From Spirochaetota bacterium (GTDB taxonomy: Bacteria > Spirochaetota > Spirochaetia > SZUA-6): DNA of 11,703 bases. Positions 6,623 through 11,703 of the stretch are shown here, one piece after another (positions within the stretch are counted from its first letter, which is position 1; every line of letters starts with the position of its first letter). Below the pieces are notes generated by a model that did no database searches, was not told where the DNA came from, and saw nothing but the letters and a program-made list of their open reading frames with translations. Made by a program: the position numbers and the translations under genes. The stretch covers positions 1-11,703 of the forward strand of contig QNBI01000021.1 of NCBI GenBank assembly GCA_003641675.1, read 5' to 3'.

Positions 6623-8324
6623 CCTCCCAGCCGAGTTTGTCTACATTTTCCTGTGCGGAATGGAGCAGCGATTTACGGTCAGAATCGCTTTTAGGTAGAG
6701 ATTTAAAAATTTTATCCGATATATCTTTAAGTATTGCTTTTTCAATTTCGAACCGTCTATCTGCAGTTAATGTGTTAATTTCAGCGCTGCCGAGATACTT
6801 CGCAGAGTTTCCTATAAAATCTACTATGGAATAGTTTCCGGATTTTTTGCCGTTAAAGGCTTCTTTTAAGAGAAATGCCGAACCGCAGGAAGATGAAAGA
6901 ACGGCAATTCCTCCAAAGGGTATAACCTCAAGCTGTGCAATTCCGAAGGGTTCGTATATGGAAAATCCGAACTCAGCATCCGAACCTATTCTTAAATCCT
7001 TAAAACCGGCCTCTTCCGGAACCCTTTCGCCACATCTTCTTCTGTTAAACCCGAACTGGTTTAGGAAAACTGCCTTAATATTTTTGGATCTTGCATTAAA
7101 CAGAGAGAGAAAATCATAAATATCTTTCTCGGAACCCACAAGATCGGGCCAGCCTTCTCTGTGTATAACCGGCCATCCGTATTCTTTTTCCATAGAGCTC
7201 ACTGCAGCAGGATCTCTCCCGGTTCCTATAAGGGATGTTAGAAGTATAAAGGCTCCTTTAATTCCGTAACTGTGAAATACTTCATCCAGAATGTACAGAA
7301 AAGTAATATCTCTCCATATTCCCTTGCTAATAACCAGCCTGGTGACATGGGTAAATACAATATCCGGTGTAAAATTAAAGAGATTTTCTATATAATTCTG
7401 AAGAAGTTTCCTGCTTTTAAGTTTTTCATCCGGATTAATCAGCTTAACCGGAATCCCGTTATACACAACCTTTACTTTATTTTCATCTGCCCCAGGAATA
7501 AAATACATATACTCATCTTTAACGAGGTCGCTTACTGCAAAAACGTAGTCAAAATTCACAGTACTCCTTACAAGTTCCGCCCTGTAATTATCCTTCTGGC
7601 TTCCGTAAACATCTTCAAAAGTTTTCCCTGCTTTGCGGTTCCTATACAGCTCAGGGTAAAAGGAGATATCATGTCCCTCATTGCCTTCAACAACCGTTCT
7701 GCATGGCGATACTTCATGGGCGTAGAAGATCGTCCTGTTGGAGTTCTTATCAGTTCCATTCATAAGTACCGAAAGGGCGGAAGGGACTCCCATATATTCA
7801 TGGGCAAAATGGTAGAATTTATAGCTGTCCGGATAAAGAGCCTTTAAAATATCCAGATATGGAAGGGCAATTCTTACGTACTGTTCATAATCCCAGCTTG
7901 AATACCTGTTAGATTCAATTCCATACCTCTGCCACAGTTCGAATTTAAATTCATTGAGCCTTTCCTCATTTATACGGTTAATAGAAACAAGTACGGTATC
8001 CGCTCTGTTTGTTTTATTAATATTAAACTCATTTACAAGGACTCTCTTTCCGTATACAATATCAACCTTATAATCCCGGACAATACTGTAGAATTTTTCA
8101 TGATACCCGCCGGAATCGTAGTTATCTATACTTGAATACATTACTTCGCCGTCCTTACCCAAACGGGAAGCTACATTTGCGTTCCGGTCAAACAGAGGAC
8201 CGTACAGAAGAGTTTCCGCAAAAAATCCCTTATATTTATCCGCAGTACAGAGCCCGCTTATCACAGCTCCGATTCCTCCTATTTTCTGAACAGCTTCATG
8301 AGTGATATGCGCAGCTACATTCAT
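6588..8324 (-). CDS. Large GT-B glycosyltransferase, glycogen/starch-synthase-like
   Basis: A 578-residue GT-B protein. Near the N terminus QKIGGIGAV (residues 13-21) resembles the KxGGLGDV donor loop of glycogen/starch synthases. HFAHEY (172-177) and YAHEVSP (201-207) sit where synthases carry their acceptor-side histidine motif. The C-terminal domain has VVYNGIP (287-293), TRLVISKG (328-335, with R329 and K334), and the EX7E motif E458/E466 in YEPFGIAQLEVIPFGG. The C-terminal half has long insertions compared with a typical ~480-residue GlgA, for example residues 390-450. ATG 8324 is set by AAAGGAG 7 bases upstream (8338-8332). It converges on the phosphorylase gene with a 35-base 3' overlap and shares its neighbourhood with three glucan genes, so a role in alpha-glucan synthesis is likely but unproven. 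It is clearly different in length and sequence from the transferase at 2807-4015, so the two are not recent duplicates. The donor sugar is unknown. Confidence 0.85.
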   Translation of the reverse strand: MNVAAHITHEAVQKIGGIGAVISGLCTADKYKGFFAETLLYGPLFDRNANVASRLGKDGEVMYSSIDNYDSGGYHEKFYSIVRDYKVDIVYGKRVLVNEFNINKTNRADTVLVSINRINEERLNEFKFELWQRYGIESNRYSSWDYEQYVRIALPYLDILKALYPDSYKFYHFAHEYMGVPSALSVLMNGTDKNSNRTIFYAHEVSPCRTVVEGNEGHDISFYPELYRNRKAGKTFEDVYGSQKDNYRAELVRSTVNFDYVFAVSDLVKDEYMYFIPGADENKVKVVYNGIPVKLINPDEKLKSRKLLQNYIENLFNFTPDIVFTHVTRLVISKGIWRDITFLYILDEVFHSYGIKGAFILLTSLIGTGRDPAAVSSMEKEYGWPVIHREGWPDLVGSEKDIYDFLSLFNARSKNIKAVFLNQFGFNRRRCGERVPEEAGFKDLRIGSDAEFGFSIYEPFGIAQLEVIPFGGIAVLSSSCGSAFLLKEAFNGKKSGNYSIVDFIGNSAKYLGSAEINTLTADRRFEIEKAILKDISDKIFKSLPKSDSDRKSLLHSAQENVDKLGWEAIVERMSLSTL

Positions 8325-8352
8325 TTCCCGACTCCTTTGTAAGAATAGTAAA

Positions 8353-8380
8353 AATATAATTCTTATCTGTATTAAAACAA
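8353..8380 (-). promoter_or_regulatory. Candidate promoter for the large glycosyltransferase gene
   Basis: Minus-strand TTGTTT (8380-8375), 16-base spacer, TATATT (8358-8353). Initiation near 8346 would give a leader of about 22 bases carrying the Shine-Dalgarno at 8338-8332. The match is moderate and the region AT-rich. In the remainder of the 116-base divergent gap (8325-8440) a plus-strand TATAAT at 8355-8360 lacks a well-spaced -35, so the rlmE promoter is not resolved. Confidence 0.35.
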
Positions 8381-8440
8381 TAGCAAATTACCAGGAACTA
8401 CATATTTATTATCATTAAAAAATATGCCACAGTATTAAAT

Positions 8441-9046
8441 ATGAAAAAAGTAACGGATTACTATGCAAAACTTGCTAAAAAAATGGGCTACCCTGCCAGG
8501 TCGGTCTTTAAGCTCGAAGAGATTCAGAACAAATACCATATTATAAAAAAGGAAGACGCTATTCTGGATATAGGCGCCTTTCCGGGAAGCTGGAGTCTGT
8601 ACATGCTAAAAAAGCTACATGTAAAGGGGAAAATAGTTGGAATTGACCTTAAAAACACAGGGGGGCTTAAGAAATACAGCAACTATACCTACATACAGGG
8701 TGATATTACAGAAGAGAAAACGATTAATCTTCTTAAAAATTACGGCCCCTTTAATGTTATTATCAGCGATGCAGCCCCCTCCACTAGCGGAAACAAAGAC
8801 CTCGATTCTCTAAGATCGCTTGAACTCGTCCGGGCTGTTGTTAATCTTGCTTATAAGGCTTTAAAAGAAGGGGGAAACCTTCTAATTAAACTATTTATGA
8901 GTGAGGATGCCAGTAATTACCTTGTAAAAACAAGAGAATTGTTCTTAAAAACCAAAAATTTTAAACCAAAATCCTCAAGGAGCGAATCCAGGGAAATTTT
9001 TTTTATCGGTTTCAATTTTAAAAGATTAAATAAAAAAAATACTTGA
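8441..9046 (+). CDS. rlmE: 23S rRNA (uridine-2'-O)-methyltransferase RlmE (FtsJ/RrmJ)
   Basis: This 201-residue SAM-dependent enzyme methylates the ribose of the A-loop uridine (U2552 in E. coli) of 23S rRNA late in large-subunit assembly. The Rossmann core shows the SAM motif LDIGAFPGSW (42-51), VGIDL (66-70) and a PxxSG stretch after DAAP (110-113). All four residues of the family's catalytic K-D-K-E tetrad are visible: K24 in RSVFKLEEI, D110 in SDAAP, K150 in LLIKLF and E185 in SRSESREIF. It is slightly shorter than E. coli RlmE because the N-terminal tail is reduced. The start at 8441 is set by homology alone: no Shine-Dalgarno precedes it. It is divergent from the large glycosyltransferase and shows no functional tie to the glucan genes. 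The stop codon (9044-9046) overlaps the -35 region of the next gene. Confidence 0.93.
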   Translation: MKKVTDYYAKLAKKMGYPARSVFKLEEIQNKYHIIKKEDAILDIGAFPGSWSLYMLKKLHVKGKIVGIDLKNTGGLKKYSNYTYIQGDITEEKTINLLKNYGPFNVIISDAAPSTSGNKDLDSLRSLELVRAVVNLAYKALKEGGNLLIKLFMSEDASNYLVKTRELFLKTKNFKPKSSRSESREIFFIGFNFKRLNKKNT

Positions 9047-9057
9047 TTGAGAATCAA
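9043..9057. promoter_or_regulatory. Near-palindrome over the -35 box, candidate operator
   Basis: The 15 bases read TTGATTGAGAATCAA, a 7-1-7 inverted repeat with one mismatched pair (TTGATTG against TTGATTC). It covers the -35 hexamer of the promoter at 9043-9071 and the rlmE stop codon. A 7-1-7 layout is shared by Fur- and PerR-family boxes, but the bases are only loosely similar to those consensus sites. A repressor site is one reading. A short AT-rich hairpin behind rlmE is another, although the run of T after it is too short for a good terminator. Confidence 0.35.
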
Positions 9058-9071
9058 TTTCGTCTTATCAT
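9043..9071 (+). promoter_or_regulatory. Promoter of the secreted-protein gene
   Basis: TTGATT at 9043-9048, exactly 17 bases, then TATCAT at 9066-9071. Both hexamers and the spacing agree well with a housekeeping promoter. Initiation near 9078 would leave a leader of about 56 bases. The -35 box lies on the stop codon of rlmE, so the secreted protein gene can be expressed separately from it. Confidence 0.55.
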
Positions 9072-9133
9072 GAAAATAGCATCTAATCTTAGAAGGGTGC
9101 ATTAATAAAAACTATCCTAAGGGGGCACATAAG

Positions 9134-9835
9134 ATGAAACACAAAGTCTATCTGTTGGCACTAATCCTTCTCCTTACTCCATTCCTTATTTTTTCTCAGA
9201 CCGTTCTTGTAAACGACGATTTTAGTTCGATGAACGGCTGGAAAGCATCTTACGGGAATTGGAAAATAGTAGATGGTAGACTTGCTCAGCTAAGCACTAC
9301 TGCTGGGAAAGCAAAGATAGATCGATATGTTCCGCAGTCCGGGCTCATGCAGTACGAGTTTAACGTACACTACATAGACGGCGGTCTGGACAATTATGCA
9401 GGTTTCGGAATTCATGTATTCATAGATAAACCGGCAAAAGGGATTTCCTGGGGCGATGGAAAATCATTTCTTTTGTGGGTTACCTACGATCCGAAAGCAT
9501 ACGGCGGAACGGGCATGTACGGACAGGTGTATAAGAGTGAGAGCAATTCTTATATGTATCTAATGAAGGGCTACCATCAGGAGATACCTGTAAAAATTAG
9601 AATCGGAGGAAAGGATTATGTATATCTGGATACTGCATATGCGAAATACAATATTCCGATTAAATTCACCATAGATACAGCAACAGGTGAAGTTAAACTG
9701 TACGATCCGTTAATACCTAACTGGGTATGGAAATTCTCTCTCGGCGGTCCGCTGCCCAAGGGTTCCTACGTATCTCTTAGATCCAACAGTCTTGCTCTTA
9801 GTTTTGATGATTTTAAAGTCACAAAACTCAGATAA
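9134..9835 (+). CDS. Secreted protein with probable jelly-roll (concanavalin/LamG-like) domain
   Basis: This 233-residue protein has a clear Sec signal peptide: basic K2 and K4, a leucine-rich core over residues 6-19, and a likely cut after IFS (about residue 21). There is no lipobox cysteine, so the product should be periplasmic or extracellular. The mature part opens with DDFSSMNGWKASYGNWKIVDGRL, the style of entry strand and W-x-DG turn seen in family-16-like/LamG beta-sandwich domains, and ends with LRSNSLALSFDDFKV, a typical closing strand. No catalytic ExDxxE motif of GH16 is visible, so carbohydrate or surface binding is more likely than hydrolysis. Start ATG 9134 follows AAGGGGG (9119-9125) by 8 bases. 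It is a single-gene unit, with its own promoter upstream and an intrinsic terminator downstream. Secretion is confident, fold tentative and function unknown. Confidence 0.8.
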   Translation: MKHKVYLLALILLLTPFLIFSQTVLVNDDFSSMNGWKASYGNWKIVDGRLAQLSTTAGKAKIDRYVPQSGLMQYEFNVHYIDGGLDNYAGFGIHVFIDKPAKGISWGDGKSFLLWVTYDPKAYGGTGMYGQVYKSESNSYMYLMKGYHQEIPVKIRIGGKDYVYLDTAYAKYNIPIKFTIDTATGEVKLYDPLIPNWVWKFSLGGPLPKGSYVSLRSNSLALSFDDFKVTKLR

Positions 9836-9894
9836 AACAGGCAGGCCCGGTTTTTAGGTCGGAGTTACGGTAAAAATTACAACAGTTATTTACA

Positions 9895-9948
9895 GGGGGT
9901 TATTCTTAAAGATGTACTATTAGAATAACCCTTTATTTTTATTTTTTT
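9895..9948 (+). terminator. Intrinsic (Rho-independent) terminator
   Basis: A perfect 10-base-pair stem, GGGTTATTCT (9897-9906) with AGAATAACCC (9922-9931), encloses a 15-base loop and can be lengthened at its base by G-T pairs. It is followed by a T-rich run at 9932-9948 interrupted by only two A residues. It closes the transcript of the secreted-protein gene and isolates it from the enolase-superfamily gene. The 59 bases between the stop codon and the hairpin show no further structure that I recognise. Confidence 0.88.
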
Positions 9949-10019
9949 ATACATTCAACATTAGAAATTATTCAATTATCGCGCATTATATACGATTAAA
10001 CTAAGGTGGTTACTACTGT

Positions 10020-11171
10020 ATGAAAATCGAAAAGGCAAAACTCTTTCATCTTAACATCCATTTCAAAGTGGACTTTGTTCATGCTATGGCATCACGGAGT
10101 TATTCCGATTCCATTATAGTTATGCTGGAAGGTGAAGGATTTAAAGGTTACGGAGAAGCCGTAGTACGTGATTATGTATCGGGGAGCCTTGGTGAAAAAA
10201 CCGATATCCTAAGAAATGCAAGAACAGCCGCGAATGAGATAATTGAGCTGCTGGGCGTTAAGGAAAGGGATTTTACCGCTGCAGAACTAAAGAGGAATTT
10301 AAAAAGCCTTAAAATAGAAAACCCACACCTTCCGGTTTTATGTGCAGTGGAAACTGCACTTCTCGATATTCTCTGCAGAGAAGAGAAAAAGGATATTTAT
10401 GAATTACTAACCACTCAGCCCCTTCGTGAAAGAGTCATTTACGGCGGAACATTGCCCATACTTCCCTTAAAAGCCGCAGAACAGCTACTAAATGGTTTTA
10501 AGAAACTTAAAATAACCAATTTAAGGGTAAAATTGAGCAACGACACAGAATACTCAAAGGAAATACTTAAAAAAGCAAGACATATCCTGGGAGAAAATTT
10601 CGATTTAAGGGTAGATGCAAATGCCTCATGGAATCTGGAAAGCGCCTTTTCCAACCTGAAGATATGCAGAGAATATGGTATCTTAACCGTAGAACAACCA
10701 TTTAAAAGGGAAAGCGAGTATTTTCCAAAACTGCTAAACTCGCCGCAGGCCAAAGATTTTCACTTTGTTGCCGATGAATCTGCTCTAACAGAGGAAGATA
10801 TATACAATGCATGGCGGAACAGAAGTTTCGATATGATCAATATCCGGCTGTCTAAAAACGGGGGACTCTTTAAATCTCTGTTTCTCGCAGAAAACGCCGA
10901 AAAATACGGGATTAAATACCAGGTAGGCTGTCATGTCGGTGAAACAGGCATACTTTCATCTGTAGGCCGTGTATTTGCTTCACTTGTTAAAGACCCTGTA
11001 TACGCAGACGGGTCTTACGATGAATATCTCCTAACAGAAAATATAACAAAAACCAATCTCACTTTTGGTGCCGGAGGAGAGGCTAGAATTATCCGTGGCA
11101 GAGGGCTTGGGTTCGAAATCGATGAAAAAAATCTAAGGAGGCTTAGTATTGAAACTACAGAATATTTTTAA
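10020..11171 (+). CDS. Enolase-superfamily enzyme, muconate-lactonizing/dipeptide-epimerase-like
   Basis: This 383-residue protein has the two-domain enolase-superfamily architecture: an N-terminal capping domain (about 1-130) and a modified TIM barrel. The catalytic elements are in order: R169-x-K171 (the KxK site, with the first lysine replaced by arginine), metal ligands D199 (RVDANASW), E225 (TVEQPF) and D252 (VADES), and K279 in IRLSKNGG on the opposite barrel face. The last barrel motif is GCHVGETG (303-310). These are traits of the MLE subgroup, whose members abstract a proton next to a carboxylate: cycloisomerases, o-succinylbenzoate synthase, N-acyl amino acid racemases and L-Ala-D/L-Glu epimerases. 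The substrate cannot be chosen with certainty; a dipeptide or acyl-amino-acid epimerase is plausible. ATG 10020 follows AAGGTGG (10003-10009) by 10 bases. Its end overlaps the next gene by 23 bases, suggesting coupled translation. Confidence 0.87.
   Translation: MKIEKAKLFHLNIHFKVDFVHAMASRSYSDSIIVMLEGEGFKGYGEAVVRDYVSGSLGEKTDILRNARTAANEIIELLGVKERDFTAAELKRNLKSLKIENPHLPVLCAVETALLDILCREEKKDIYELLTTQPLRERVIYGGTLPILPLKAAEQLLNGFKKLKITNLRVKLSNDTEYSKEILKKARHILGENFDLRVDANASWNLESAFSNLKICREYGILTVEQPFKRESEYFPKLLNSPQAKDFHFVADESALTEEDIYNAWRNRSFDMINIRLSKNGGLFKSLFLAENAEKYGIKYQVGCHVGETGILSSVGRVFASLVKDPVYADGSYDEYLLTENITKTNLTFGAGGEARIIRGRGLGFEIDEKNLRRLSIETTEYF
11135..11141 (+). promoter_or_regulatory. Shine-Dalgarno that sets the TTG start at 11149
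   Basis: AAGGAGG lies inside the end of the enolase-superfamily gene, 7 bases before TTG 11149. No ATG or GTG start in that frame lies between this site and the conserved PP-loop, so the site identifies TTG as the start. Confidence 0.75.
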
Positions 11172-11703
11172 AAAATGGGAGACGGATAATAAGCCCTACC
11201 TTAAATCCTGTTCGGGTAGAGAAATTGCAGTGGCCTTTTCCGGTGGGAAAGACTCTTCTGTCTGCCTTTTATTTTTAAACAAATTAAAAGAAAGTTATAA
11301 CTTTACCGTGAAGGCATACCTCTATACCTTTCCTGTGCAGCGATATACCGGTAATTTCCATAGGAGCCTTAAAGAATACTGGGATAAGCTGGGAGTTGAA
11401 ATTGACTACCACAAAGCGGATGAGGATGATTCCATTCTGGAAAATTCTCCCAATCCCTGCAGGGTGTGTCAGAATGTTCGAAAAAATCAGCTTCTCGAAC
11501 TATTTAAACTGTACCGGAACAGAGCTAAAAAGCTTGTACTTGTTTCGGGACACAGCCTCTGGGATTTAGCGGGTTATGCGGTAAACAGACTCGTAGCTTC
11601 CGAACTTATAACAGAAAGCAGATTAGAAGAGGCAGCAGGAGAAGAACGTTTTACCGAAGTCGCGCAGAGGTTCTACCCCTTTTTTACCATGCCGGAAGGG
11701 TAT
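11149..11703 (+). CDS. PP-loop ATPase, TtcA/TilS-like (C-terminally truncated by window edge)
   Basis: 185 codons are present and the frame is open at the window end. After a short helical lead the protein has VAFSGGKDSS, with the pyrophosphate-binding PP-loop SGGKDSS at residues 31-37. This marks an N-type ATP pyrophosphatase that adenylates its substrate. Further on, NPCRVCQNVRKNQLLE places a C104-x2-C107 pair followed by basic residues, as in the TtcA/TtuA tRNA-thiolation branch, where such cysteines hold an iron-sulphur cluster. VSGHSLWDLAGYAVNRL matches the GHxxDD-type block after it, but with HSLWD in place of the usual HxxDD. A tRNA-thiolating role is the nearest guess; other PP-loop amidating or thiolating enzymes are possible. 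The start is TTG 11149, fixed by AAGGAGG 7 bases upstream and overlapping the enolase-superfamily gene by 23 bases, so the two products may act in one pathway. Confidence 0.82.
   Translation, partial: MKLQNIFKKWETDNKPYLKSCSGREIAVAFSGGKDSSVCLLFLNKLKESYNFTVKAYLYTFPVQRYTGNFHRSLKEYWDKLGVEIDYHKADEDDSILENSPNPCRVCQNVRKNQLLELFKLYRNRAKKLVLVSGHSLWDLAGYAVNRLVASELITESRLEEAAGEERFTEVAQRFYPFFTMPEGY

Noticed and set aside
7272..7847. 191-codon open frame on the plus strand
   Set aside because: It is antisense to the large glycosyltransferase gene, whose motifs and ribosome binding site are well supported; the frame is a by-product of AT-rich codon use.
9043..9060. Intrinsic terminator behind rlmE
   Set aside because: The stem is only 6 AT-rich base pairs with a 3-base loop and three T residues after it, so it is too weak. 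The operator/promoter reading fits better.
10439..10753. 104-codon minus-strand frame
   Set aside because: It lies inside the enolase-superfamily barrel on the opposite strand, with no supporting start signal or family match.

Overview
This window reads as a bacterial chromosomal segment of moderately low G+C (roughly 40% by eye). It is densely coded and carries genes on both strands. No tRNA, rRNA, insertion sequence, phage gene or CRISPR array was seen. The taxonomic signal is weak. An RlmE/FtsJ methyltransferase, a DUF3417-type alpha-glucan phosphorylase and a signal-peptide-bearing jelly-roll-like protein together would suit a spirochaete or another deep-branching Gram-negative lineage. 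That placement is an inference, not a demonstration.

Layout. (1) 1-745, minus strand: a two-gene unit made of a 75-residue winged-helix protein (DUF2582-like, GTG start) and, 4 bases later, the first 171 codons of a protein I do not recognise, which runs off the window. (2) 746-863: a divergent, AT-rich promoter region. (3) 864-6622, plus strand: an alpha-glucan (glycogen-type) gene cluster with a GH133-type amylo-alpha-1,6-glucosidase (debranching), a GT-B glycosyltransferase of glycogen-synthase-like type 2 bases later, and an alpha-glucan phosphorylase after a 66-base gap. (4) 6588-8324, minus strand: a second, longer GT-B glycosyltransferase, convergent with the phosphorylase and overlapping its 3' end by 35 bases. 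(5) 8325-8440: a second divergent region. (6) 8441-9046, plus: RlmE (23S rRNA 2'-O-methyltransferase). (7) 9134-9835, plus: a secreted protein with its own good promoter and a near-palindrome over the -35 box; an intrinsic terminator lies at 9895-9948. (8) 10020-11703, plus: an enolase-superfamily enzyme (muconate-lactonizing/dipeptide-epimerase-like) overlapped by a PP-loop ATPase gene (TtcA/TilS-like) that starts at TTG and leaves the window.

How the genes work together. The debranching enzyme and phosphorylase together would degrade branched alpha-glucan to glucose-1-phosphate and glucose. One or both glycosyltransferases would extend the chains, so the cluster can serve both turnover and storage. 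No branching enzyme (GlgB/GH57) and no ADP-glucose pyrophosphorylase (GlgC) is inside the window; they may lie elsewhere or the donor may differ. The remaining genes (rRNA modification, secreted protein, enolase/PP-loop pair) have no evident link to glucan metabolism.

I do not see a clearly new defence or mobile system here. The points most worth following are the pairing of two dissimilar synthase-like transferases in one glucan locus, the translationally coupled enolase/PP-loop pair, the candidate operator in front of the secreted protein, and the unrecognised protein at the left edge.
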